Positions 36,342 to 46,500 of a stretch of 64,000 bases of DNA are shown here, one piece after another. Position numbers and translations under genes: made by a program. The notes under the pieces are model-generated. The model had not been told where the DNA came from and ran no database searches. It saw only the letters and a program-made list of their open reading frames with translations. The stretch covers positions 2,294,001 through 2,358,000 of the forward strand of contig NZ_LT629750.1 of NCBI RefSeq assembly GCF_900105125.1, read 5' to 3'. Source of the stretch: Bradyrhizobium canariense (lineage in GTDB: Bacteria > Pseudomonadota > Alphaproteobacteria > Rhizobiales > Xanthobacteraceae). The first letter of the stretch is position 1; every line of letters starts with the position of its first letter.

Positions 36342-36585
36342 AAGGGATCCCCTGGAGGTTACAGCACCCGGTCACTCGTCATGCGCCTCAAGCGGTTAGA
36401 GGGTGGGTGGACGCATCGAGCTTGGTCACACGTAGCTATTTCGCGGATTGCTCTGGTTTGGTGACAAACGCACAAAGATGTTACTCGCCGCTGCTTCCCA
36501 GGTTGGCTGCGGTCGCCGGTGTCGGCGTGGTGATCACGTCAGCGTTCCGACATACGATCGATAATCCCTGAGCCATGGTGTCGGC

Positions 36586-37593
36586 TCACTTGAACTCTCT
36601 GCGATAGGCCGTGGGTGTCCAGCCGGTTGTCTTTCGAAAGGCATTGCTGAACGAGCTGGTTTGGGCATAACCCAAACTGAACGCGATATCCGTAACCGAC
36701 GTCGTTTGATCCGCCAGAAGCAACTTGGCAACCTCCATGCGCCGCTGCACTTGATATTGATGCGCGGGAATTCCGAACGATTGCTTGAACGCCCGGCAAA
36801 AGTGATGCAGGCTCAGCCGAGCAAGTTCTGCAAGTTTCAGCAGGCAAACTTGTTCTCCCAGATGCGCTTCAATGTAGTCGCCGACCGCGCGCGCTTGCCA
36901 ACTGGCGAGCCCTCCACGCCTCACTGTCCGGTCGCGAGCCGCCTCCTGGTCGACGCGAGTTAGCTCATGGGCAAGTACTTCAGAGAGCGCCTCCAGGTAG
37001 GGCATGCATTTGGCTTGGCTGCTTTCAATCGTGTTCTTCAATTTCGATGCCGTCTCCCAGACAAGGGAATCCTCAAAAAAAACTCTAGGCTGAAAGCCGG
37101 CTTCACCATCGTCCGATCGCCGGAAGGCAGCAGGGTCCAAATAGAGAAACGTTACGCGAGTGGACGAGCTGGTCTCGTGCGATTCCCGATAGGCGCATCC
37201 CGCGGGCACGAAAGTGAGCTTATGGACAAAGCTTCGAAGCCTTGAATGTAGACCGTCGATTGACGTCTCGCCGTTCGTCCGCACGCCCTCATTGTATAAT
37301 GCGAGCAAATGCGTGGGTCCCTGAAAGCGAAACTCAATTTTGCTGCCGATCGGAACGTGGACGTTTTCCGAAAACCACCAGTGCCAGCCCGTACCGAGAC
37401 GCTTCACTGGTTCGACGGGGGTTATCTTGACGGTCGGATGGACGACGGTACTGCCGGCTGACGGCAGTGAATTCGAGTCATCGCCAGCGCCGTTCGGCAG
37501 CATACCGATAGCAACGTGATTGACCCGATCTCGAAGCACCGCCACCACTCCGCTTTCGCTGACGTCAGAAGCGCAGGTTGTCATCGCCATCAT
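36586..37593 (-). CDS. AraC-family transcriptional regulator
   Basis: A 335-residue regulator: an N-terminal cupin-like sensing domain (about 50-190) and a C-terminal double helix-turn-helix (about 235-335), with LAELARLSLHHFCRAFKQSFG and VTDIAFSLGYAQTSSFSNAFRKTTGWTPTAYRR. The start is placed at 37593 near a TAGGA site; nearby ATGs at 37584 are equally possible. It lies upstream of the hydrolase-SDR-dehalogenase genes on the same strand, so it may regulate them. The duplicated palindromic element at 37673-37770 lies in its promoter. Confidence 0.82.
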   Translation of the reverse strand: MMAMTTCASDVSESGVVAVLRDRVNHVAIGMLPNGAGDDSNSLPSAGSTVVHPTVKITPVEPVKRLGTGWHWWFSENVHVPIGSKIEFRFQGPTHLLALYNEGVRTNGETSIDGLHSRLRSFVHKLTFVPAGCAYRESHETSSSTRVTFLYLDPAAFRRSDDGEAGFQPRVFFEDSLVWETASKLKNTIESSQAKCMPYLEALSEVLAHELTRVDQEAARDRTVRRGGLASWQARAVGDYIEAHLGEQVCLLKLAELARLSLHHFCRAFKQSFGIPAHQYQVQRRMEVAKLLLADQTTSVTDIAFSLGYAQTSSFSNAFRKTTGWTPTAYRREFK

Positions 37594-37672
37594 CCTATGC
37601 TTGTTCAGCTTCGATAATCGCGAGCAATCCCGGTGAAGCTGTCGAGACCTTTTGCGGATCGAAACAATCCGG

Positions 37673-37770
37673 TACCGAATGGCAGCGCCACCATGCTTTC
37701 GACTGCACGCGCCCACAATCTCTCGGTTGTGATACCCCGTCCCATACCTTGGTATGGGCAAGCTCCGGAA
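37673..37770. repeat. Dispersed regulatory element, copy 1
   Basis: Roughly 100 bp shared with 42068-42177: CCGAATGGCAGCGC, CATGCTTTCGA, then the imperfect hairpin CACAATC-TCTC-GGTTGTG (37714-37731) and the palindrome CCCATACC-TT-GGTATGGG (37741-37758, 8-bp arms). It is about 80-180 nt upstream of the AraC gene. The palindrome has the architecture of StyR/TodT-type response-regulator sites (AwACC-N2-GGTwT). Confidence 0.75.
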
Positions 37771-37813
37771 TTACTTTGCTCTAAAATGTCCCAGGCCGCG
37801 GTGGGCTGGCGCC

Positions 37814-38428
37814 TCAGGTTTCGATATCGAGTGCCTCGGCCATTCGAGCGAGCACCGCCACGGATTTGGCTTCCAACTTTCGCATGACACTGCCGCGATG
37901 CATCTTGACGGTGACTTCGCTTATTGAAAGCTCCTGGGCGACTTGCTTGTTCATGAGCCCCGATGCGACGAGCGCCATCACCTGCCGTTCACGCGCGGTC
38001 AGAAGCGCATACTTCTCCCGCAACTGAGCAATGTGTGCGATATCCTGGCGTCGTTCCTGGTCCTTGCCGATCGCAGCGGCAACGGCATCAAGCAGATCCT
38101 GATCCCGTATCGGCTTGGTGAGAAAATCGACCGCGCCGAGCTTCATGGCCCTCACAGTCATCGGAATGTCACCAAAGCCGGTCATCAAAATCACCGGCAA
38201 CCCGACATTGATGCTCGCGAGATACGCCTGCAGCTCCAAGCCGCTGGTGCCCGGCAACCTCACGTCGAGTACCAGGCACGCAGGCCCATCGGGCAATTCG
38301 ACTTTGAGGAAATCCGAGGCAGAAGCATGGAGAGATACTTGATAGTCCATGGACTGAAGCAGGTCCCCGAGCGCCTCGCGAACCGATCTGTCGTCGTCGA
38401 CGATATGAACAAAGGCTGCGGACGACAT
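37814..38428 (-). CDS. FixJ/StyR-family response regulator
   Basis: A 204-residue regulator with a receiver domain (phosphorylation Asp55 in LVLDVRLPG, Lys in FLTKPI) and a LuxR-type helix-turn-helix (about 140-200, LTARERQVMALVASGLMNKQVAQELSISEVTVKMHRG). The frame opens further upstream, but ATG 38428 gives the normal FixJ-family opening and lies two bases after the kinase stop. It is the natural partner of that kinase and a candidate to bind the ATACC-N2-GGTAT palindromes. Confidence 0.87.
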   Translation of the reverse strand: MSSAAFVHIVDDDRSVREALGDLLQSMDYQVSLHASASDFLKVELPDGPACLVLDVRLPGTSGLELQAYLASINVGLPVILMTGFGDIPMTVRAMKLGAVDFLTKPIRDQDLLDAVAAAIGKDQERRQDIAHIAQLREKYALLTARERQVMALVASGLMNKQVAQELSISEVTVKMHRGSVMRKLEAKSVAVLARMAEALDIET

Positions 38429-38430
38429 TC

Positions 38431-40077
38431 TCAATTTCTTCCCGAAATTTGAATCGATTGGCAGAGCGGGAGGACGAAGGCGAACGTCGCGCCATGCGTC
38501 GTGTTTTCTTCCACCCATAGACGCCCTCCATGGACCGTTACGATCTTACGGCAGATCGAGAGACCGAGGCCGAGACCGCTTTCCTTCGTGGTGTAAAGCG
38601 CATCGAAGAGGCGCTCTCGATTCGCGGGATTGATGCCTACGCCCGTGTCCGTGATCGTTACGGAGACATGACCGTCTGCGGCCTTTGACGAGGCGGTCAA
38701 AATACGGCTCCTTCCCTCTACGTCAGCCATAGCTTCGATTGCATTGCGCACGAGGTTAAGGACGACCTGTTGAATCTGAACCAGATCCGCTGCGATATTC
38801 GGCAATGTTCTGTCGAAGTCGATGCGAAGTATGACGCCGGCGCGTTCGAGTTCCCTTTTTGACAACAGAAGAACCTTTTCGACAGCGTCGTTGATATCAA
38901 TTTTGGTAAAATTTAGCTGCGCGTTTCGCACCAATGATTTGAGGCCAGTGATCACGTCGCTCGCCCTGTGCCCCTGTTCGATAACGCGCACCGCGGACTT
39001 GCGGGCTTCACTGGGCTCGACATGATCACGCGCAAGCCACCGGAGGCAAGCTTCAGCGCTCATGATGATTCCAGTCAACGGCTGATTGATTTCGTGAATA
39101 ATGGAGCCCGCCAGCTCGCCGAGAGACGCCAGCCGTACGGCTCGCGCAAGTTCATTCCGCGCGTCCGTCAGCGCTTGCTCCGCGGCCTTCCGCTCCGTGA
39201 TATCGGTGATGATTCCTTCCAATTCGACATCGCCGCTTGGGCCAAGGTCGAACTGCCCTACCGCGGCGACAGACAATATCGTGCCGTCCCTATGGACGAC
39301 TCTGTACTCTTGGCTGAACGGGGACTTGGTGCTGACCGCCTCTGCGATCGCTTGCTCCAAAGCAGGAAAGTCATCAGGGTGAACGCAACTTTTGAACACC
39401 TCGAAAGGCACCGGATTTATCTCGAGATCAATATCGAATATGCGGTAACATTCGCGCGATGCCCGGGAGAGCAGAGTCCGCGTATTCCAGCGATAGCTGC
39501 CCATGCGGCCGATCTCTTGCCCCTTGACCATCCACATATTGGTCTCACGCAGCGCCTCGAAAAGACTTACGGATTCAAAGGAGACAGCCGCCTGCGAAGC
39601 AAGCATGGACATCACCCAGACGCACCTTGGCGTGAAAATCTCTTCGCCTCGCTCCGCTTCCAGATAAAGGACGCCGATCGTCCACTCTTGATGAACCAAG
39701 GGCAGGCACAACTGGGTTATGTTTCGCGGCGGCGGCTCTGCGGGATCAATGAGCGCAGAGTCTTCCCAGGTAGCATGCCTTATGACGGTCTCTCGACGAT
39801 TAAGGACCCTTTCGCCGAGATCCGCCGGCAACCGGATTTCGCGAGCCGCAGGGTACGAGGTGAAGAACTTAGCTCTTTCGCGCGGAAAGCTCGCGTCGAC
39901 CTTGGCCAGCAGTTCGCCCCCTTCGCTAAGCAGAACGCCACCTCGAGCGACCCCACAATAGCTAAGGGCTTCTCTAAGAAGAGCCTTGGCCAAACCCTGG
40001 TAGCTAATCTCTTTCGAGATTATCTGCAACGCCTTGGCGATCAGCTCTAACTCATGCGCTTCGTCCTCAAGCTTCAT
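38431..40077 (-). CDS. GAF-PAS sensor histidine kinase
   Basis: A 548-residue kinase without membrane helices: GAF domain (about 10-170), PAS/PAC (about 185-298, ending GIITDITERKAAE), HisKA with phospho-accepting His328 in SIIHEINQPLTGI, and HATPase with DTGVGI and GLGLGLSI. It is soluble and should sense a cytoplasmic signal. It sits immediately before the FixJ/StyR-type regulator on the same strand. Its C-terminal kinase core is of the same class as those of FixL and of the large protein at 43575. Confidence 0.9.
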   Translation of the reverse strand: MKLEDEAHELELIAKALQIISKEISYQGLAKALLREALSYCGVARGGVLLSEGGELLAKVDASFPRERAKFFTSYPAAREIRLPADLGERVLNRRETVIRHATWEDSALIDPAEPPPRNITQLCLPLVHQEWTIGVLYLEAERGEEIFTPRCVWVMSMLASQAAVSFESVSLFEALRETNMWMVKGQEIGRMGSYRWNTRTLLSRASRECYRIFDIDLEINPVPFEVFKSCVHPDDFPALEQAIAEAVSTKSPFSQEYRVVHRDGTILSVAAVGQFDLGPSGDVELEGIITDITERKAAEQALTDARNELARAVRLASLGELAGSIIHEINQPLTGIIMSAEACLRWLARDHVEPSEARKSAVRVIEQGHRASDVITGLKSLVRNAQLNFTKIDINDAVEKVLLLSKRELERAGVILRIDFDRTLPNIAADLVQIQQVVLNLVRNAIEAMADVEGRSRILTASSKAADGHVSVTITDTGVGINPANRERLFDALYTTKESGLGLGLSICRKIVTVHGGRLWVEENTTHGATFAFVLPLCQSIQISGRN

Positions 40078-40081
40078 AGCG

Positions 40082-40650
40082 AGATTTCTCGCACTGCCAA
40101 CGATCCTCTAAACATTCCGGAGTAATAATCGACGACGTCCACGGTTGGCGCATCTGGCTTGATCGTGTCCGTCGAGCACGCTGCGCTGTGGATCGCGAGA
40201 AATTACCTTGAGCGAATATCACCAAACCGAAGCGACCGGCGAAGGATGTTGCTTACAATCATACTACCAGCTTTTCCTCATGCATCTAACCGGTATTACG
40301 AAATTCACCAAGTAACGATTCGGAACTGCCGGGGGAACCTCCTTCTGTGATCCCAAGGCCCCTCAGCGAGCGCTGACAGGCCTCCCGCTTGCATGAAGGG
40401 CGTGTCAGCGAAGGACCTTGGAGTGGATTGGGCCACGGAGGTCGGGGACCATCGGCTCCATGCCCGCTCCCACGACAACGCCAAAAGAGAAATCGATCAC
40501 ACACCGTTGGCTGCCGGTGGACTTCTTGATCGAATTTTATCCTGCTGGATGTAACCAACCTCATGGCACGCCCGAATATCTGGACGTGCCTGGACTGCCC
40601 GATCCCGGCCTGCAGAGGAAGAAGCCGTTTCGTGCATTCAGATGGCAGGA
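40082..40650. other. Gap with no supported gene
   Basis: Open frames of 60-160 codons exist on both strands here, but none looks protein-like or has a convincing start site. The stretch lies between the histidine kinase start and the sigma-factor remnant. I see no repeat, RNA gene or clear terminator. Confidence 0.5.
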
Positions 40651-41406
40651 TCAGGTCATGAGCCAAACGAAACCTTCATCTCGATGCGTTACCGATTCTC
40701 TTCGTCTCGATTTTCGGATCCGCTTGATCCGTCCGGCCACAAAGCTCATTCTCGCCCGGGCAAAGCCCACTATCGATGGGCCGCCTGTTTCGCCCGATTG
40801 TCGCAAACCGACATCGAGCACCAGCGGCGGGCGTGTCCCCGCGTTCAAGACACCAAGGCCGCCAATTTCTTCAGACCTCGATGGATGTTGATCTTGACGA
40901 GAGACATGGATGTTGATCTTGACGAGAGACGTGGACTGGCCGGTTGCGCCAGATGCGCTTGCGATGCTGAGGCCCCCCAGCTTTACCAGGCGGATTACGC
41001 TTTCTTGCGCAGGATTCAACTGGCCAAGCAGATGATCCAGGGTGACCGCGCTTACCGCGGCTCGTCCATAATCCTCGACCGGTATCTCCTCGTCTGGTGA
41101 TAACGTCGAGTATCGAGACGCATCACGCATGCAATCGATCCACTTATAGCGCGCAATGGCGAAGACCCAGGCACCGAAAGGCTTCGATGGCGCATAAGTG
41201 TGGCGTTTGGCGTGGATCGCAAGCAGCGTGTTCTGTCTCGCATCCTCGGCTGCGGGATGAGGAAGCCGACGAGCGTAGTACCGGCAGAGCCATGCATCCA
41301 ATTCTCGGAGTAGTTGCTCGTAGGCCTGGCCGTCACCAGTTTGCGCCTTCATCATGAGGCGACCCCATCGCTGCGAACATCTGCTCCAACTCACCCCCTG
41401 GACCAT
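40651..41406 (-). CDS. ECF-type sigma-70 factor, frameshifted by a tandem duplication
   Basis: Region 2 is recognisable (MMKAQTGDGQAYEQLLREL, ARQNTLLAIHAKRHTY, FGAWVFAIARYKWIDCMR), and region 4 begins LNPAQESVIRLVKLGGLSIASASGATGQSTSLVKINIH. At that point a 25-bp unit is exactly repeated (40881-40905 and 40906-40930), which shifts the frame. The 251-residue open frame therefore ends in unrelated sequence. Removing one unit restores INIHRGLKKLAALVS and a stop at 40845-40847, giving a normal 178-residue sigma factor. The recognition helix is split just before its end, so the present product is probably inactive or altered. No anti-sigma gene is evident beside it. Confidence 0.75.
   Translation of the reverse strand: MVQGVSWSRCSQRWGRLMMKAQTGDGQAYEQLLRELDAWLCRYYARRLPHPAAEDARQNTLLAIHAKRHTYAPSKPFGAWVFAIARYKWIDCMRDASRYSTLSPDEEIPVEDYGRAAVSAVTLDHLLGQLNPAQESVIRLVKLGGLSIASASGATGQSTSLVKINIHVSRQDQHPSRSEEIGGLGVLNAGTRPPLVLDVGLRQSGETGGPSIVGFARARMSFVAGRIKRIRKSRRRESVTHRDEGFVWLMT
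40881..40930. repeat. Exact 25-bp tandem duplication
   Basis: Two identical, adjacent 25-bp copies, beginning ATGGATGTTGATC and ending GACGAGAGAC, lie inside the sigma-factor gene. As 25 is not a multiple of three, the extra copy changes the frame. Confidence 0.95.
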
Positions 41407-41531
41407 TGTTCGTACCGTCTGCCGCGGAGGCGCTCCTTCACCGGAGCAACATGGATCCCGAGCAGCTTCGCTCAGCGGGAACGACGGCGCACTTGACGCT
41501 GAGCCGGCGATGCCATTGTCCCGAAGGGTTT

Positions 41532-41897
41532 TCATTGGCGAAGGCTCCTGTCGATGTGATCAAGCAGGGAACTTATTTCGAATGGCTTTCTGAGAAGACA
41601 CAAAGCGCCTCTTGAGGCCGCTTCTTCGTCCAAATGTTTGTCGGTCAGAGCCGTAATAAGGACCACCGGAGTCACAATGCCCTGTTCGTGGAGCGCGCGG
41701 AGCAGGTTAAGTCCGCCCATCCCCGGCATGTGAATGTCGGCAATGATGCAGTGCAGGCCAAATCGGTTTGGGGACACCAGGAATGCCTCCGCCGAGGCGA
41801 AAGGCTCGGCGCGATAGCCGATGGAACGCATCAAATCCACCAGGGACGAGCACAACGCTTCGTCGTCGTCGACAACTGCGATAAAGGGGATTGTCAC
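41532..41897 (-). CDS. Receiver-only response regulator
   Basis: A 121-residue receiver domain with D10-D12 in VVDDDEA, phosphorylation Asp54 in IIADIHMPG, Thr in VLITALT and Lys in LLRKPF. It starts at GTG 41897 (AGGGG upstream); the frame is open to an ATG at 41999, but those extra residues are not receiver-like. No output domain. It precedes the sigma factor on the same strand, and copy 2 of the palindromic element lies upstream. Such orphan receivers may accept phosphate from the large hybrid kinase at 43575 (inference). Confidence 0.8.
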   Translation of the reverse strand: MTIPFIAVVDDDEALCSSLVDLMRSIGYRAEPFASAEAFLVSPNRFGLHCIIADIHMPGMGGLNLLRALHEQGIVTPVVLITALTDKHLDEEAASRGALCLLRKPFEISSLLDHIDRSLRQ

Positions 41898-42067
41898 CGG
41901 ACTTAACCCCTGCGACGTGCGCAAATCACCGAAACGCAATGGGGAAAAGGCCGGCCTCCCGATGAACTTTGGTGCACGATCGATTGCCATTCGAGGCATA
42001 GAAAATCGTTATGCAGCCGCGAACGGACATACATGACATCGTCTCCCTGGTGGGCAACTCCACCTGG

Positions 42068-42177
42068 TGCCGAATGGCAGCGCAACGCGCGGCGAAATCA
42101 TGCTTTCGAGTGCGCCCACCCACAATCTCTCGATTGTGATACCTAGGCCCATACCTTGGTATAGGTCTCCTGCCGGG
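42068..42177. repeat. Dispersed regulatory element, copy 2
   Basis: Homologous to 37673-37770, with an 8-10 bp insertion after GGCAGCGC. It contains the perfect hairpin CACAATC-TCTC-GATTGTG (42121-42138) and ATACC-TT-GGTAT (42151-42162). It lies between the divergent orphan receiver (41897) and the DUF417 gene (42344), in the same orientation relative to the minus-strand gene as copy 1. Confidence 0.75.
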
Positions 42178-42343
42178 ATCAGAGGCTGAAATCCTGCTGG
42201 TGAGTGTGCCTGAAGAAGATCGATTGGGCTCGGATCAAAATTCCGCAAGTTTGAGATATTCGCGATAACGGGTGCGCAGCGTCTGTCTGGAAGCTCTGTT
42301 ATTGCTCGGCCGATCATGTCTTACAGCGCATTGGAGCGGCTCA

Positions 42344-42871
42344 ATGGACCAGCTCATAACGAAACTATCAAAGCTCGAGATCGTCAGGGGTGACCTTGAC
42401 TACCACCTGATTCGCGCAACGATGGTCACGCTTTTCTTCGTCTTCGGCTGCCAGAAATGGTTCGATTATGAAGCACACGCCTTGATCCCGTTCATCAGCC
42501 ACGGACCACTGATCTTCTGGCTGTACCCTGTATTTGGTATACGCGGCGCCACCTTTTTTCTCGGCACTGCTGAATGGCTGTTTGGATTTCTTATGTTTCT
42601 GGGATTTTGGAACAAGAAGCTGGGCATCCTTGGTGCATTGGGTTCGTGCGGGACCTACGTGGCAACGGTAACGATAATTCCGTTCTTTCCGGATGCTTGG
42701 GCAGCACCCGCTGGCGGCTTTCCTGCCGCAACGTTGCCATTCCTCTTTTTGATGAAAGATATCGTGCTGCTTGCCGCCTCAGTCTATCTGCTCAAGCAGG
42801 ATATTCTGCGGGCGAGCAGCACCGAGCGCGTGCCTTTGATGCAGGTCGCCCAAGGAAAAGCAACGCAATAA
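42344..42871 (+). CDS. DUF417 (YkgB-like) membrane protein
   Basis: A 175-residue protein with four hydrophobic helices and the family-like segments FFVFGCQKWFDYEAHALIPFISHGPLIFWLYPVFG and GFPAATLPFLFLMKDIVLLAAS. GGAG lies upstream of the ATG at 42344. DUF417 members are often called RCS-specific or chloramine-inducible membrane proteins; no activity has been settled. It is divergent from the orphan receiver and separated from it by the palindromic element. Confidence 0.82.
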   Translation: MDQLITKLSKLEIVRGDLDYHLIRATMVTLFFVFGCQKWFDYEAHALIPFISHGPLIFWLYPVFGIRGATFFLGTAEWLFGFLMFLGFWNKKLGILGALGSCGTYVATVTIIPFFPDAWAAPAGGFPAATLPFLFLMKDIVLLAASVYLLKQDILRASSTERVPLMQVAQGKATQ

Positions 42872-43574
42872 GGTCTCGTTTGGAAAACGGAACAGGGCAA
42901 TCGAAGGCATCCAATCAATAGTTGGTCGTCCGGCTTTTGCCGAGTGGATGGCCCTGAGCCCGATCGTCCGATGTTGCTCGGACGCACCGCAGGACCGCGC
43001 TGCCGGATATATGCACGGTGGACTACAGCGTTGTTCGTGCCTGCGAAGGTCCCGGTTGCGGAATTTGCTTGCTGGGCAAGATGAGCGAGCGCCCCCGTCG
43101 CTGGTGCGGCGTGGCGGTTTGCGGCCGATAAAAATTTTCCGAAAGGGTGTAACCAGTTTGCTGGTTCGGCCGAATACCTCCCGGCCCGGAACAGCGCTGC
43201 GCATGGCCGGCGCTGTTCCCCGGTCTCGCAGCAGGGTGACTATTGTCCCTTTGAGCCGGAAGTCGGCCGCGAGCGCAGCTCGACCGAACCAGTTGGCCGA
43301 TATCGCGCATTCGCAGCGGGAATGACTGCAGGTAGCGATACGCCGCCTCGCAGCGGACAAGAGAGGACCAGATTTGTCTGATTGAAGCGTCGACCGCGCG
43401 TGGCTGAAAGTGCGCTTTGCAACGCCGAACACGCGCAGCTATTGCGGCGACGAGCGGAGCGATGACGGCTGGTGTACGACATCCTTCAAATGTAGACTGG
43501 CCAACCAGGCCAGAAAAGCGCTTAGCGCTCCTGCCAAGTCGGGCAGCCGCCGGCCAAACTCTGGAGTCCGGCGG
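42872..43574. other. Gap of 700 bp with no supported gene
   Basis: Overlapping minus-strand frames of up to 245 codons run through this stretch and into neighbouring genes, but their products are Arg/Ser/Pro-rich and look like noise. I see no repeat or RNA gene. The promoter of the large kinase gene must lie near its right end. Confidence 0.5.
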
Positions 43575-46500
43575 ATGAATGGGTCTTCTCAAATTTCCAC
43601 CAACGGAATTGATAGTCTCGAAGTCTGGTGGGAGGACGGCGAACGCGTCTTCTGCCGCGAGCGGCGCCCGGATGCTAACGGCAGGGTCAACGACGTTCTG
43701 ATCGTGACATGTGCCGCGGAGCATCCGACACCCGCTAGCCTCGATCGACTTGCCCATGAATACGCGTTGAAGGACGAGTTGGACGGGCCCTGGGCCGTGC
43801 GGCCGTTGGCGCTGATCCGCGAGCGCGACCGAACCATGTTGGTGCTCGAAGATTCCGCCAGCGAACCCCTCAATCGGCTGCTCGGCACGCCAATGGAATT
43901 GGGCCGGTTTCTACATCTGGCCATCGCCATCGCTGCGGCTCTTATACAACTCCACCGGCGCGGTCTCGTCCACAAAGACCTCAAACCGACGAATATCCTG
44001 GTGAACGCCGCGCGAGACGCGGTCAGATTCACGGGATTCGGCATCGCATCTCGTCTTTCACGCGAGCGGCAAGCGTTCGAGCCGCCCGAGACCATCGCTG
44101 GCACCCTCGCCTATATGGCGCCCGAACAAACCGGACGCATGAATCGCTCGATCGATTCCCGCAGTGACTTGTACGCAATCGGCGTCACGCTTTATGAGAT
44201 GCTGACGGGCGCACTGCCGTTTACAGCGGCCGGTCCCATGGAATGGGTGCACTGCCACGTCGCAAGACGGGCGATACCGCCCGCCGAACGGGTGAAGGAA
44301 GTGCCTGGCGCGGTTTCGGCGATTATCATGAAGCTCCTCGCCAAGACGGCCGAGGAACGCTATCAGACCGCGGCAGGCCTCAAGAGTGACCTCCAGCGCT
44401 GCCTTGCGGCATGGGAAGCACAAGGGCGGATCGACTACTTCCGCCTCGGCGAAGACGATAAACCGGACCGGCTCCTGATCCCGGAGAAATTGTACGGAAG
44501 AGAGCGCGAGATCGAAAGCCTGCTCGGCTCGTTCGATCGCGTCGGCCTGAGCAGCACGCCGGGGCTGGTCCTGGTCTCCGGTTATTCCGGCATCGGCAAG
44601 TCCGCCTTGGTCCAAGAGCTCCATACCGCTCTGGTCTCGAGTGGCGGGCTCTTTGCCTCGGGTAAGTTCGATCAGCACAAGCGCGATATCCCCTACGCGA
44701 CACTCGCCCAGGCTTTTCAGAGTCTTATCCGGCACCTTCTCGCGAAGAGCGACGCCGAGCTGGCGCCCTGGCGCGACGCCCTCCGCGAAGCGCTGGACTC
44801 GCTCGGCCGACTCATCGTTGATCTCGTTCCCGAACTGCAGTTGATCATCGGAGATCAACCGCCGGTCCCGGAGGCTTCGCCTCAGGACGCGCAGCGGCGT
44901 TTCCAACTTGTCGTTCGACGCTTTATCGCAGTCTTCGCCCAGCCGGACCATCCGCTGACGCTCTTCCTCGACGACTTGCAGTGGCTGGACACGGCCACGT
45001 TGGACCTGCTCGAGGATCTGTTAACCCGGTCTGGTCTGCGACATCTGCTGCTGATCGGCGCCTATCGTCACAATGAGGTCGATGCCTCGCATCCGCTGAC
45101 GCGAAAGCTCGAGGTCATTCGCCGTGCCGGAGCGCGGGTGCACGAAATCAGCCTGGCGCCCCTCACCCGCGAATGTGTGGAGCAGTTCACGGCGGATACA
45201 CTTCGCTGCGAGCTAGCGCACGCCGCTCCTCTGGCACAGCTGATGCACGAGAAGACCGACGGAAACCCGTTTTTCCTGATCCAGTTTCTGTACGCGCTGG
45301 CCGAACAAGAGTTGCTTACATTCGATCAAGACAAAGCGCAGTGGTGCTGGGATCTCGGTCGTATCCACGCCAAAGGCTACACCGAGAACGTCGCAGATCT
45401 TATGATCGCCAAGCTAAATGGTTTGCCCGACGAGGCGCGGAGAGCCCTGCTGAGGCTGGCCTGCCTCGGCAACAGCGCCGAGGTAACGACGCTCTGTCTC
45501 GTGCACGGGGTATCGGAGCAACAGGTCCACGCAGATCTGCGGGAAGCGGTTCGTCTCGAATTGATCGAGCGTCTGGATAGTTCCTACAAGTTCGTGCATG
45601 ATCGCGTGCAGGAAGCCGCCTATGCGCTGCAGCCAGCGGAAGACAAGCCGGCTCTGCACCTTCGCATCGGCATGGCACTGGCAGCGCATGCGAAGCCGGA
45701 CGAGACGGGCGAGAAGCTCTACGTCATTGCCAACCAGCTGAACCGTGGCGCCGGCGCCGTTACGAGCGAGGCCCAACGGGAACGGATCGTTGCCGTCAAT
45801 CTCGCTGCTGGCCGGCGTGCGCGGGCCGCGACGGCCTACAATGCTGCCATCGCCTATCTAGAGGTTGCGCGCGAGCTGCTCGGAAACGAAGCACATCCGA
45901 GCTGCAGCCCGACGGCGTTCGCGGTCGCTTTGCTGCGTGCCGAATGCGAGCTACTCGTCGGTCAACAGGACGTCGCGGAAGCGCAGTTGCTGGTGCTGTC
46001 GCAGAGTTGCAGGAACGTTCAAGCCAAGGCGGAGGTGACCAGGCTTCGGGCGTACCTGTACACGGCGCGCGGGCAGCTCGAACGCAGCATTGATGTCTGT
46101 CTCGAGTTTCTGCGCCAGGTCGGGATCGACTGGAGTCCCCACCCGAGCGACCGCCAAGTGGATGAGGAGCGCAATTGCCTGCGGCGTCTGGCCGAGGACC
46201 TTTCCGACGATCAGCTTCATGCATTGCCGCCAATGACCGATCCTGGCCATCGAGCAACGATGGCGGTTTTTGCCGACCTTGTTACGCCCGCCCTCCTCAC
46301 CGATCGCAACTTGTGCGACATTATGTTGCTGGCCGCCGCACGGCTCACGCTGCAGCACGGAATTTGCGAGGCGGCTTGTTATCCAATCGTGTGCATGTTC
46401 GGTGTCCTCGCCAGTAATCACGCCGATGCGGAACTCGGATTCCGACTGGTGCAATTTGGCGTTGTCCTTGCCGACCGGCAACCGCAATTGGGAATCAGCG

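Noticed and set aside
40881..40930. The 25-bp duplication as an insertion-sequence target-site scar
   Set aside because: The copies are directly adjacent and much longer than usual target duplications, with no element between; slippage or tandem duplication explains it better.
43023..43757. A 245-codon minus-strand frame before the large kinase gene
   Set aside because: It runs into the start of that gene antisense and looks like noise; no domain.
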